A stretch of DNA of 64,000 bases from Chromohalobacter sp. 11-W (GTDB lineage: Bacteria; Pseudomonadota; Gammaproteobacteria; Pseudomonadales; Halomonadaceae): positions 1 to 64,000 of the forward strand of contig NZ_JARANZ010000008.1 of NCBI RefSeq assembly GCF_029889905.1, read 5' to 3'. A program made the position numbers and the translations under genes. Within the stretch, counting starts at the first letter, position 1. Every line of letters begins with the position of its first letter. Positions 36,321 through 44,673 of the stretch are shown here, piece by piece. Below the pieces are notes generated by a model that saw nothing but the letters and a program-made list of their open reading frames with translations, was not told where the DNA came from and did not search any database.

Positions 36321-39014
36321 ATGCCGCCAGAAAATGACTCGACTCCGTCTTATCACCGCTACGCGGGCAAGGCGATGCCCGGCCAGCCGGGCGATGCGTG
36401 TCATCTTCTGGCGTGGCACAGCCTGGATGTCGCGGCCGTCGGCTGGCATTTGCTGTCGCCAGAGCGCCCACTGACGCAACAGCTGGCGTTACGGCTCGGC
36501 ATTGAGCCGGAACCGCTGCGGCGACTGCTGGTATTTCTGCTCGGTTTGCATGATCTCGGCAAGTTCTCGCGTGCCTTTCAGGAAGTGCTGAAGTTGACAC
36601 TCGAGGGTATGGCCAAGCCATTGGGTAAGCCTTATCTGGAGCGGCATGATTGGCTGGGTGTCTTGCTGTGGGATGCGTGGTGGCGCCAATGGCGTCGCGA
36701 GGGCGTGCTGCACTGGCCGCCCGATGATCAAACGCCTGCCAGAAAGCTGCTCGAGCCAATGGCTAGCCTGATGGCACCTTTTTTCGGTCACCACGGCCGG
36801 CCGGTCGCGACCGGTCGTTTAAACGTCGAAGCCTTTTACGGCAGCGATGCACAGGTCGATGACGTCACGGCGGCTCGCGATTTCATCGCGGACTGGGCCA
36901 AGGTGGTCGAACCGCATTGGCCGGTCGAACTGCTGCTTGACGAAGAGTGGCTAGACGTTTTCAGGACATTGAGCTGGACCATCGCCGGTTGGGCGACATT
37001 GAGCGATTGGCTGGGCTCCCATCGCGAGTACTTTCCATATTGCGAGCGGGCGATGTCACTGTCCGAATACTGGTCTCGGGCGCTCGGCCAGGCCGAATCG
37101 GTGCTGCAAGCCACCGGCTTTGCCGCGTCCCCCGATCCCGTCCCCTACGAGAGTTTGTCGCAGTGGTTCAGCGCCGACATTACCCCGACGCCATTGCAGC
37201 AGAAGGCGGAGGCGATATCACTCGAGGCGGGGCCGCAGCTGTTCATCCTCGAAGACGTCACTGGCGCGGGGAAGACCGAAGCGGCCTGCATCCTGGCGCA
37301 ACGCCTCCTGGCCGCCGGACATGGCGAAGGGCTCTACTTCGCGTTACCGACCATGGCGACATCGAACGCCATGTATGCCCGCCTGGGGGATCTCCATTAC
37401 CGCTTTTACAGTGCAGAATCGCGTCCGTCTTTCGTGCTGGCGCACGGCGCTCGCCAGTTGAACGAGGATTTCGAGCGTGCCGTCATGGCTGCTCAGCCCG
37501 GTGACAACGATTACGCCGCCATCGACGCCAGCGCCTCGACGCAGTGCAATCGCTGGCTCGCCGACTCCAACAAGAAGGCCCTGTTGGCCGATGTCGGTGT
37601 CGGCACGATTGATCAGGCACTGATGGGGCTTTTGCCGTTTCGGCACCAGTCGCTGCGGCTCCTGGGGCTGGCGCGCAAGGTATTAATCGTCGATGAGGTG
37701 CACGCCTTCGACCATTACATGCAGACACTGCTGCACCAACTGCTTGCACATCACACCCGTCAGGGGGGAAGCGCGATCCTGCTGACCGCGACGCTACCTT
37801 TTGCGATGCGTCAGGCCCTCGTCAACGCCTGGCAGCAAGGACTCGGGTATGAGTCGGCAGCACTGAGCAGTACCGACTATCCGCTGCTGACACATAGCGG
37901 TCAGGGCGCTCATCGCGAGACGCCGCTGGCAACCCGCCCCGAGGTGGTGCGGCGAGTCGAGATTGGCTGGCTGACCCAGGAGGAAGACGCGATCGCCGAG
38001 GTGGCGCGGGGGATCGAAGCGGGTGACTGTATCGTATGGGTGCGCAATACGGTCGATGATGCCATCCGTGCCTGGCAGGCCATTCGTGATATCCACCCCG
38101 ATCCCGAGCGCTGTCTGCTATTCCATGCCCGCTTTGCGATGGTGGACCGACGCCGCATCGAGTCCGATGTGATCGAACGTTTCGGCAAGACGTCGACGCC
38201 TTCGATACGCCGAGGACAGGTGCTGATCACCACCCAGGTTTTTCAGGAGAGCCTCGACTGCGACGCCGACCGAATGATCAGCGACATCGCCCCGGTCGAT
38301 CTGCTAATCCAGCGCGCCGGCCGGTTGCAGCGGCACCAGCGCGGTGAGCGTCAGCCACCGAGGCTTCTGGTGCTGGCACCCGAGTGGGAAGAGTCTCCCA
38401 AGGCGGATTGGCTCAGTCAGGCTCATCGCGGTACGCAGGCGGTGTATCAAGACACCTCGTTGATCTGGCTGACGCAACGCGTGCTGCGGGAACTGGGCGC
38501 CATCGAGATGCCGGGCGCTGCGCGCGAGCTGATCGAACGGGTCTATGCCTGTTCCATCGACGAGATTCCTGAGGCACTGGAGCAGGCTCGTCTGGAACGC
38601 AGTGGCATGAACAAGATGGCGGGATCGATGGCGACGCATAATACGCTCGATCTACAAGAGGGCTATCGACTCAACGAGGATTTCGATCAATGGCAGGAAG
38701 AGCACGATGTGGGCACGCGGCTGAGCGACGAGTCGAGTGTCAACGTGGTGCTGCTCAAGCGTCAGGATGATTCGCTGGTGCTGTGGGCTGAGGGAGAGCG
38801 TCACGCCGATATGCTGAGCCAGTGCCGGCTGCGAGAAAGCCAGGTGAGGAAATTGGCCGAGTTGCCCGAGCGCGATGCCGAAAGTTGGGAGGCCTTGCAG
38901 GAGCGCTACAAGGCGTTGCGTTTTACCCGGCCCTGGCTGCCTGATGAAGATGACGATTGCCGGTACGATAGCCAGTGGGGCGTGAAATTGGCTCGACCCG
39001 AGCAAAAGCGTTGA
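36321..39014 (+). CDS. cas3: Type I-E CRISPR nuclease-helicase Cas3
   Basis: 897 residues. N-terminal HD nuclease: HLLAWHSLDVAAVGWHLL, GLHDLGKFSRAFQ and FGHHGRP supply the metal ligands. The SF2 helicase follows: Walker A DVTGAGKTEAACIL (about residue 320), VLIVDEVHAFDHYM, LLTATLPF, and motif VI LIQRAGRLQRHQRGE. A C-terminal domain completes it. It is recruited by Cascade bound to a target and degrades the DNA. Start at 36321 has GGAG at 6 bases; ATG at 36315 and GTG at 36261 are alternatives. It lies right after array 1 and is separated from the Cascade genes by a toxin-antitoxin pair, so it likely has its own promoter. Confidence 0.95.
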   Translation: MPPENDSTPSYHRYAGKAMPGQPGDACHLLAWHSLDVAAVGWHLLSPERPLTQQLALRLGIEPEPLRRLLVFLLGLHDLGKFSRAFQEVLKLTLEGMAKPLGKPYLERHDWLGVLLWDAWWRQWRREGVLHWPPDDQTPARKLLEPMASLMAPFFGHHGRPVATGRLNVEAFYGSDAQVDDVTAARDFIADWAKVVEPHWPVELLLDEEWLDVFRTLSWTIAGWATLSDWLGSHREYFPYCERAMSLSEYWSRALGQAESVLQATGFAASPDPVPYESLSQWFSADITPTPLQQKAEAISLEAGPQLFILEDVTGAGKTEAACILAQRLLAAGHGEGLYFALPTMATSNAMYARLGDLHYRFYSAESRPSFVLAHGARQLNEDFERAVMAAQPGDNDYAAIDASASTQCNRWLADSNKKALLADVGVGTIDQALMGLLPFRHQSLRLLGLARKVLIVDEVHAFDHYMQTLLHQLLAHHTRQGGSAILLTATLPFAMRQALVNAWQQGLGYESAALSSTDYPLLTHSGQGAHRETPLATRPEVVRRVEIGWLTQEEDAIAEVARGIEAGDCIVWVRNTVDDAIRAWQAIRDIHPDPERCLLFHARFAMVDRRRIESDVIERFGKTSTPSIRRGQVLITTQVFQESLDCDADRMISDIAPVDLLIQRAGRLQRHQRGERQPPRLLVLAPEWEESPKADWLSQAHRGTQAVYQDTSLIWLTQRVLRELGAIEMPGAARELIERVYACSIDEIPEALEQARLERSGMNKMAGSMATHNTLDLQEGYRLNEDFDQWQEEHDVGTRLSDESSVNVVLLKRQDDSLVLWAEGERHADMLSQCRLRESQVRKLAELPERDAESWEALQERYKALRFTRPWLPDEDDDCRYDSQWGVKLARPEQKR

Positions 39015-39092
39015 TTGTTGCGGGTTATGAAACTGGCGGTGATGTGATCTTCGTGCTACATAATAGCTTGGTACGTAGTATGAAGGTGTCAT

Positions 39093-39428
39093 ATGGCAAC
39101 TCCACACAACCCGCCGGCAGCCGTGCGTCGCGCGCTGCGCAAGCTTGGGGCCGACATTCATGATGCGCGACGCCGGCGCCGGCTTACCATGGCCGTCGTT
39201 GCGGAACGCGCTTTTACTTCACGTTCGACCCTGCAGAGAATCGAGGCGGGTGACGCCAGTGTCGGCATCGGTATCTATGCTAGCGTTCTTCAGGCGCTCG
39301 GCCTTCTCGATGGGCTTGCTCACATCGCTGATATCGGCAACGACAGCGTTGGTCAGGCGCTTTCCAGCGCCGAGCTGCCCAAGCGAGTCGGATCGAAACG
39401 CTTACCGAGGTCTTCGCACAATGACTGA
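39093..39428 (+). CDS. HipB-like antitoxin (XRE family)
   Basis: 111 residues with a helix-turn-helix: LGADIHDARRRRRLTMAVVA, ERAFTSRSTLQRIEAGDAS, VGIGIYASVLQALGL. It should bind its own promoter and neutralise the HipA-like kinase, whose start it overlaps by eight bases. It begins 78 bases after cas3. Position inside the cas locus is unusual. Confidence 0.85.
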   Translation: MATPHNPPAAVRRALRKLGADIHDARRRRRLTMAVVAERAFTSRSTLQRIEAGDASVGIGIYASVLQALGLLDGLAHIADIGNDSVGQALSSAELPKRVGSKRLPRSSHND

Positions 39429-40668
39429 GTTCGAAGTATATATCGACCTCAGTGGGAGCACCTTTCCAGTCGGTCTGGCCAGGTGCAATCGCGTGCGCGG
39501 CACGGAGAGGATTCTCTTCGAATACGACGCCGCATGGCTCGAGTCGCCGGATCGCTTCTCACTGGAGCCTGCCCTCGCACTCACGCTGGGGGCCTTCGCT
39601 CCACCTGCAGGGATGACCAGCTTCGGCTCGATTGGCGACTCGGCGCCCGATACTTGGGGGCGCCGTCTCATGCAACGTGCCGAGCGGCGGCGTGCCGCGC
39701 GGGAAGGTCGCAGTGTTCGAACGCTTGCCGAGAGCGATTACCTGCTGGGAGTGGCGGATGAGACCCGGCTTGGTGCTCTGCGTTTTCGCCGAGTGGGCGA
39801 GGCGTCATTTCAGGCGCCGATTCAGGCTGGCGTTCCTGCCCTCGTCGAGCTGGGTCGACTGCTTCAGGTCACGGAGCGTGTCTTGCGTGACGAGGATACG
39901 GATGACGACCTCCAGCTCATCTTTGCCCCGGGCTCGTCCCTGGGTGGGGCCCGCCCGAAAGCCTCGGTCATCGATCAGCACGGCCACCTCTCGATCGCCA
40001 AGTTCCCGAAGGATACCGACGAGTACAGTGTGGAGACCTGGGAAGAAATCGCGCTCCGCTTGGCCAACCAGGCCGGCATCGTAACGCCGCAGCACGAACT
40101 GGTCGACGTGGGCGGTCGGGCCGTCATGCTGTCGAGACGGTTCGATCGAGATGGCACCACCCGCATTCCGTTTCTTTCCGCGATGGCAATGATGGGCGCC
40201 AGGGATGGCGAACCTGGCAGCTACCCCGAGATGGTCGATGCTCTGACCGCGCATGGCGCTCAAGGAAAGACAGACGCGCACGCACTGTATCGGCGCGTCG
40301 TCTTCAGCGTGATGATCTCCAATGTTGACGATCATCTGCGCAATCACGGCTTTCTGTGGTTGGGGAACGCTGGATGGTCACTCGCTCCGGCCTATGACCT
40401 CAACCCGGTTCCCAGTGACCTCAAGGCGCGGGTGTTAACGACGAACATCGATCTCGACGAGAGCACCTGCTCGGTCGATCTTCTGGAGGCAGCGTCCGGC
40501 TATTTTGGGCTCACGCTGGCGAACGCTCGGCGGATCATCAAGGAAGTTGCGCTGGTAACCGCAACTTGGCGGGACACCGCCAAAGCGGTGGGAGCACGCC
40601 CGGCCGAGATCGAGCGTATGGCCAGCGCCTTCGAGCATGATGACTTACAGCGTGGGCTGGCGTTGTGA
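39421..40668 (+). CDS. HipA-like serine/threonine kinase toxin
   Basis: 415 residues. HipA N-terminal domain, then the kinase fold: P-loop-like GSSLGGARPKASV, Lys in LSIAKFPKDTDEYS, catalytic NVDDHLRNHGFLW, and metal-binding APAYDLNPVPSD. All key residues are present, so it should be an active kinase. In the known system HipA phosphorylates glutamyl-tRNA synthetase and causes growth arrest. The start at 39421 overlaps the antitoxin gene; the longer open frame has no support. Length is near that of E. coli HipA (440). It is followed by a terminator. Confidence 0.88.
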   Translation: MTEFEVYIDLSGSTFPVGLARCNRVRGTERILFEYDAAWLESPDRFSLEPALALTLGAFAPPAGMTSFGSIGDSAPDTWGRRLMQRAERRRAAREGRSVRTLAESDYLLGVADETRLGALRFRRVGEASFQAPIQAGVPALVELGRLLQVTERVLRDEDTDDDLQLIFAPGSSLGGARPKASVIDQHGHLSIAKFPKDTDEYSVETWEEIALRLANQAGIVTPQHELVDVGGRAVMLSRRFDRDGTTRIPFLSAMAMMGARDGEPGSYPEMVDALTAHGAQGKTDAHALYRRVVFSVMISNVDDHLRNHGFLWLGNAGWSLAPAYDLNPVPSDLKARVLTTNIDLDESTCSVDLLEAASGYFGLTLANARRIIKEVALVTATWRDTAKAVGARPAEIERMASAFEHDDLQRGLAL

Positions 40669-40766
40669 GACTTCAGATGTTCACTGGCCCCAATAACGGC
40701 CTGGGTAGTTAGGGCACTTCAGACTTTAAGGATGTGAGCCGATAGCAGAGAGAAGAGTATTGAAAC

Positions 40767-40794
40767 GAGGCGCTGCGAATAACAGCGCCTCTTT
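40767..40794 (+). terminator. Terminator after hipBA module
   Basis: Perfect 9-bp stem GAGGCGCTG / CAGCGCCTC with a 7-base loop, followed by TTTATATA, about 100 bases after the HipA stop. On the minus strand it lies just downstream of the mini-CRISPR and could end that transcript too, though the T-run there is weak (GTTTC). Confidence 0.75.
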
Positions 40795-40798
40795 ATAT

Positions 40799-40869
40799 AC
40801 CCCGCTTTTGCGGGGAACGGTCAGCTATCGGAGCCTATAGCGGTTCATCCCTTTTCCTAAAGGGAACGA
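40799..40869 (-). ncRNA. Mini-CRISPR: candidate CreR/CreA-type Cascade-guided regulatory RNA
   Basis: Read on the minus strand. First pseudo-repeat, 40841-40869, has exactly 29 bases: TCGTTCCC, TTTAGGAAAA, GGGATGAACCG. Both ends match the genuine repeat, while the stem is replaced by a different perfect 6-bp stem, CCCTTT / AAAGGG, with a 4-base loop AGGA. A 20-base pseudo-spacer follows (CTATAGGCTCCGATAGCTGA). The second pseudo-repeat, CCGTTCCCCGC AAAA GCGGGGT, keeps the stem and loop size but loses the 3' end. Flanking degenerate repeats around a short spacer are the architecture of CreA and CreR RNAs, which direct Cascade to a promoter by partial pairing. A matching target lies nearby. No clear promoter for this RNA could be picked. 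Confidence 0.75.
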
Positions 40870-40883
40870 CGCAACTATGCCAC

Positions 40884-40929
40884 TGGAGAGGGAAAATGCA
40901 CAGCTCTATAAAATAGGATCTTATAGCTT
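40884..40929 (+). promoter_or_regulatory. Cascade operon promoter with a pseudo-spacer target site
   Basis: TGGAGA, 17 bases, TATAAA(AT) at 40884-40912 is a plausible promoter for the 44-codon ORF and cas8e. On the opposite strand, AAG (40929-40927) is followed by CTATAAGATCCTAT. Against the mini-CRISPR pseudo-spacer this matches at positions 1-5, 7, 9-11, 13 and 14, with mismatches at 6, 8 and 12. AAG is an accepted type I-E PAM, and positions 6 and 12 are not paired in Cascade. Binding would cover the -10 element and the start point. Confidence 0.65.
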
Positions 40930-40987
40930 GCCGTATTCGATTCGATTGGTTACTCTGATACTCGTCATGAGATCGGAGGTGGACGTC

Positions 40988-41122
40988 ATGCGTAACTGGA
41001 TTCGGGATATTTTTTGGGAAGAGGAGCAGTGGGACTGGACGGGAATCATTTTGAAGCTTGCCGGCGGGGCACTCGTTCAGCTTTTCAAGACGCTCCGTTA
41101 TAGACAGAAGGGGGATCAATGA
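40988..41122 (+). CDS. Small 44-residue protein ahead of cas8e
   Basis: 44 residues: MRNWIRDIFWEEEQWDWTG, then an amphipathic or hydrophobic stretch (IILKLAGGALVQLFKTL) and a basic end RYRQKGDQ. It has four Trp. GGAGG lies eight bases before the ATG, and the stop overlaps the cas8e ATG (ATGA), so both are translated from one message. A longer frame from 40877 would start upstream of the proposed -10 box and is unlikely. No family recognised. It could be an accessory of the cas operon, a leader peptide, or a toxin held down by the mini-CRISPR RNA, as in CreTA modules. Confidence 0.65.
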   Translation: MRNWIRDIFWEEEQWDWTGIILKLAGGALVQLFKTLRYRQKGDQ

Positions 41123-42819
41123 ACCTGTTAACAATGTCGTTCCTGCCGTTTCGTCATTTGGGGGGCCATGTTGGCTATCATCCACCCTCGGCGCTCGCTG
41201 ACCCTGACGTTCTTGATCTCGCCCTTCCCCGTGCCGATTTCCAGGGTGCCGCATGGCAGTTTCTGATCGCACTGCTGCAAACGGCGATGACGCCAAAGAA
41301 CACCGATGCCTGGCTGGACCGCTATCAGACGCCACCCAGTGTCGAGGAATTGGAAGCAGCATTGGCGCCATTTTCGAGAGCCTTCGAACTCGACGGCGAG
41401 GGCCCGCGCTTCATGCAGGATCTCGATCCGCTCGAGGACGTCAAGGACGCCCCGGTTGCCGGACTGTTGATCGATTCCCCCGGCGCCAACGGCATCAAGA
41501 ACAATACAGATTTTTTCGTCAAACGCGGTCGGGTCGAAGCCGTATGCCCGGACTGCGCGGCGCTGGCGCTCTATACCATGCAGATCAACGCGCCCGCCGG
41601 CGGCGCCGGCATCCGCGTTGGCCTGCGTGGCGGCGGGCCGCTGACCACGCTGATCCTGCCCGAAGACGAGACCAAAACGCTGTGGGAGCGCCTCTGGCCC
41701 AACGTCATGCCGGCCGATGCCGTGGGTCAGCCGGGACAGACATGGCGCCCGCCCAGGGTCGACGACGCTGACCTGTTTTTCTGGATGACCGACACTCGCG
41801 TCAGCGACAAGAAGGGCACCGAGGTTTTTCCCGATCAGGTCCATCCCCTGCACGCCCTGTGGTCGATGCCGCGCCGCTACCGTTTGCTGTTCGAGGATGA
41901 GTCGGGTTGTTGCGATCTCTGTGGTCGCGAGTGTTCGCGACTAGTGCGTCGGCTGCGTTCGAAAAAGCAGGGAGCCAACTACGATGGCCCCTGGCGTCAT
42001 CCACTGACCCCGTATCGCCGTCTCAATCCCAAGAAAACCGACGAGTTACCACTTTCCAGCAAGGGACAGCCCGGCGGACTGGGTTACCGCCACTGGCCGG
42101 GGCTGGTGCTGGAAGACGAGGCGGGCAGTGGCGCGATGCCAGCGAGAGTCGTGACGCATCATCTGCACAAGTATCACATGGTCGAAGCCGCGCGCGATGA
42201 CGGCGAGGCGTTCGACGCGATGTTTCGGCACGCCCGGCTATGGGTGTTCGGCTACGATATGGACAACATGAAACCTCGTGGCTGGTACAGCGTTGAAATG
42301 CCGCTGATCGGTGTACCCGAAGCGCATCAGGAGATATTGCGCGAATGGGTCAAGCGCTTCGCCGACCTGGCCAGCGATGTCGCCTGGCAGGTGCGTAATC
42401 AGCTCAAACGGGCCTGGTTCAAACGTCCTGAGGATGCCAAGGGCGATATGAGCCAGATCGATGCCCAGTTTTTCGAGGCGACCCAGCTCGCGTTCTTCGA
42501 TGTACTACGCCAGATGAGCGAGACGCTACGCGACGATGGGGATACACCGGCGCTATCCCCAGAGATCCACCGGCAGTGGTACCTGACGCTCAAACGTGAG
42601 GCGCTGAGACTCTTCGATGCCCAGGCCATCAGCGGACCATTGGAAGGCATGAAGATGCAGCAGCTCGAGCGGATCACAAACGCGCGGCGCTATTTGCTGG
42701 ACTATCTGAATGGTAGCGGCAAAAAGATCGGCAAGACGGTTCAGGCATTTGCCCAGGTCGGCGGGTTCGAATTGAAGGCGCCGCAGTCCGAAGGCAATCG
42801 GAAGGGGAACGCAGCATGA
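41119..42819 (+). CDS. cas8e: Type I-E Cascade large subunit Cas8e (Cse1/CasA)
   Basis: 566 residues, somewhat longer than E. coli CasA (502). Recognises the PAM and recruits Cas3. Family signs: TPKNTDAWLDRY, RFMQDLDPLEDVKDAPVAGL, an insertion with CCDLCGREC (possible zinc site) near residue 270, GGPLTTLI, and a C-terminal four-helix bundle. It begins the Cascade operon after the small ORF, with AAGGGGGATCA as RBS, and overlaps cas11 by four bases. Confidence 0.95.
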   Translation: MNLLTMSFLPFRHLGGHVGYHPPSALADPDVLDLALPRADFQGAAWQFLIALLQTAMTPKNTDAWLDRYQTPPSVEELEAALAPFSRAFELDGEGPRFMQDLDPLEDVKDAPVAGLLIDSPGANGIKNNTDFFVKRGRVEAVCPDCAALALYTMQINAPAGGAGIRVGLRGGGPLTTLILPEDETKTLWERLWPNVMPADAVGQPGQTWRPPRVDDADLFFWMTDTRVSDKKGTEVFPDQVHPLHALWSMPRRYRLLFEDESGCCDLCGRECSRLVRRLRSKKQGANYDGPWRHPLTPYRRLNPKKTDELPLSSKGQPGGLGYRHWPGLVLEDEAGSGAMPARVVTHHLHKYHMVEAARDDGEAFDAMFRHARLWVFGYDMDNMKPRGWYSVEMPLIGVPEAHQEILREWVKRFADLASDVAWQVRNQLKRAWFKRPEDAKGDMSQIDAQFFEATQLAFFDVLRQMSETLRDDGDTPALSPEIHRQWYLTLKREALRLFDAQAISGPLEGMKMQQLERITNARRYLLDYLNGSGKKIGKTVQAFAQVGGFELKAPQSEGNRKGNAA

Positions 42820-43508
42820 GTGAGATCGAGCAGGATGCGGTATCCGAAGACGCGAGCGAGGCCGGGAAGAGCGCAGTGGAAAGTCATCTGTATGCGCTGG
42901 ATAACAATGAGGCCTTCGAGCTGCGCTTGTGGTGGCAGCGGCTGGTCATGGACGAACAGGAACTCAAGCGCTACACCAAGCGCCGGCCTTATCCGCGCGG
43001 GGTATGTGCTGCGCTGCGCCGTTGCGATGCCATCGAGTCCGTCATGCTGACGGAGGCTTTTCGCCACCTCTGGCAGGCACTCGAGACGCGAGTCTGGAAA
43101 GAGACGCCTGGCGATGGCCCGAGTAAACAGCGCGATCGGCGTCTCGAAGTCTGGGCGGTGATCGCCGCCATCGTGAGTGAACTGCGCTCTGAGACCTTCG
43201 ATGCCTCCCTGGGTAAGCGGTTGGGCGAAAACCGGCCCAATACCGTCGATACCCCGCGCATGAGCGATCTGCGCTTCCAGCAACTGCTCGACTGCCACAC
43301 GCCTGAAGAGCTGATCCGCCGTTTCAGAAGGGCATTGAAGCTCGCCGACAGCACCGGCGTCAGCGTCGTCCGCCTGGCGGACATTGCCGCGCTCTGGCAT
43401 CGCGAGCAGCGCAGTCAGTATCGCCCTGAGGCGACCGAGCGTTTCGCCTTTGTCATGAGCGACGGCTACTTCAAGGCGCGCTCGCTGAAAGCGGCAGCGA
43501 GCGACTGA
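42816..43508 (+). CDS. cse2: Type I-E Cascade small subunit Cas11 (Cse2/CasB)
   Basis: 230 residues, helical; somewhat longer than the usual 160-200. Cse2 signs: LRLWWQRLVMDEQELKRYT, RGVCAALRRCDAIESVMLTEAF, SDLRFQQLLDCHTPEELIRRFRR (here SDLRFQQLLD and EELIRRFRRAL), and VVRLADIAALWH near the end. Two copies form the belly of Cascade and hold the displaced strand. The N-terminal 25 residues are acidic and probably disordered. Confidence 0.95.
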   Translation: MSEIEQDAVSEDASEAGKSAVESHLYALDNNEAFELRLWWQRLVMDEQELKRYTKRRPYPRGVCAALRRCDAIESVMLTEAFRHLWQALETRVWKETPGDGPSKQRDRRLEVWAVIAAIVSELRSETFDASLGKRLGENRPNTVDTPRMSDLRFQQLLDCHTPEELIRRFRRALKLADSTGVSVVRLADIAALWHREQRSQYRPEATERFAFVMSDGYFKARSLKAAASD

Positions 43509-43567
43509 ACCCTTGACCACGAACGCCATCGGCCACTATCCATCATTACCATTGCAGGGGACCTTTC

Positions 43568-44662
43568 ATGAGCCACTTCATTCAGTTGCATCTACTAACT
43601 TCTTATCCGCCCTCCAACCTCAACCGCGACGATCTGGGTCGTCCCAAGACGGCGTTCATGGGTGGCGCGCGCCGTCTGCGCGTCTCCTCCCAGAGTCTCA
43701 AGCGGAATTGGCGCACCTCTACGCTCTTCGAGGAGGCGGTCGATGGTCACAAGGGCACGCGTACCAAGCGTCTGGGCAAGCAGGTATTCGATCGTATGAG
43801 AGAGGCCGGCGCTGACGAAAAAACCGCTGGTAGCAGTGCGGAGAAGATCGCCGAGGTGTTCGGCAAGCTGCGCAAGGTCGAGAAAGGGCAAAAGCACGAG
43901 TACGAGATCGAGCAGCTGGTCCACGTCGGGCCGGAAGAACTCACTGCGCTGGAGGCGCTGGCGGACACGCTCAGTACCGAAAAGCGCGAACCAACCGATG
44001 ATGAGCTCAAGGACCTGCTCGCACGCCGGCCCACCGCCGTCGATGTGGCGCTGTTCGGACGCATGCTCGCCGCGGCACCGAGCTATAACGTCGAGGCCGC
44101 CTGCCAGGTCGCGCACGCCATTACCGTCCATGCCGCCGAGGTCGAGGATGACTACTTCACTGCGGTCGACGATCTCAATACCGGCGATGAGGATCGTGGC
44201 GCGGCGCATATCGGTGAGGCCGGTTTTGCCGCTGGGCTTTTTTACCTCTACCTCTGCATTGACCGCGATCTGCTGGTCGAGAATCTGCAAGACAATGCGG
44301 ACTTGGCCGATCGCGCCATTGCTGCGCTGGTCGAGTCCGCCGTCAAGGTTTCGCCCAAAGGCAAGCAGAACAGTTTCGGCTCTCGCGCCCACGCCAGCTA
44401 TCTGCTGGTAGAAAAAGGCGATCAGCAGCCGCGCTCGTTGTCGGCCTCCTTCCTGCAGCCGGTCAATGGTGAAGGACAAGCGATCAAGGCCATCAGCAAA
44501 CTGGAACGCCAGGCTCAGGCCTTCGATGATGCTTATGGTGCCGGCGCCGACAGTCGCTTTGTTCTCTCTGCCGAGCCCGATTATGAAAAGCCTGCGCTGA
44601 AGGGTGACGTCCAAACGGGAAATCTGCAGGATCTGCTGACCTTCCTCAAAGGCGATGACTAA
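43568..44662 (+). CDS. cas7e: Type I-E Cascade backbone Cas7e (Cse4/CasC)
   Basis: 364 residues, as is usual for the family. Six copies line the crRNA. The start MSHFIQLHLLTSYPPSNLNRD, cited here only as its first ten (MSHFIQLHLL) plus SYPPSNLNRD, and GGARRLRVSSQSLKRNWR are hallmark Cas7e motifs. A thumb-like insertion lies near residues 85-165. RBS AGGGGACCTTTC. A 59-base gap separates it from cas11. Confidence 0.96.
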   Translation: MSHFIQLHLLTSYPPSNLNRDDLGRPKTAFMGGARRLRVSSQSLKRNWRTSTLFEEAVDGHKGTRTKRLGKQVFDRMREAGADEKTAGSSAEKIAEVFGKLRKVEKGQKHEYEIEQLVHVGPEELTALEALADTLSTEKREPTDDELKDLLARRPTAVDVALFGRMLAAAPSYNVEAACQVAHAITVHAAEVEDDYFTAVDDLNTGDEDRGAAHIGEAGFAAGLFYLYLCIDRDLLVENLQDNADLADRAIAALVESAVKVSPKGKQNSFGSRAHASYLLVEKGDQQPRSLSASFLQPVNGEGQAIKAISKLERQAQAFDDAYGAGADSRFVLSAEPDYEKPALKGDVQTGNLQDLLTFLKGDD

Positions 44663-44673
44663 GCGGAGGCGAT

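Noticed and set aside
40877-40987. N-terminal extension of the 44-residue protein from ATG 40877
   Set aside because: It would start upstream of the probable -10 box and has no RBS. GGAGG before 40988 decides the start.
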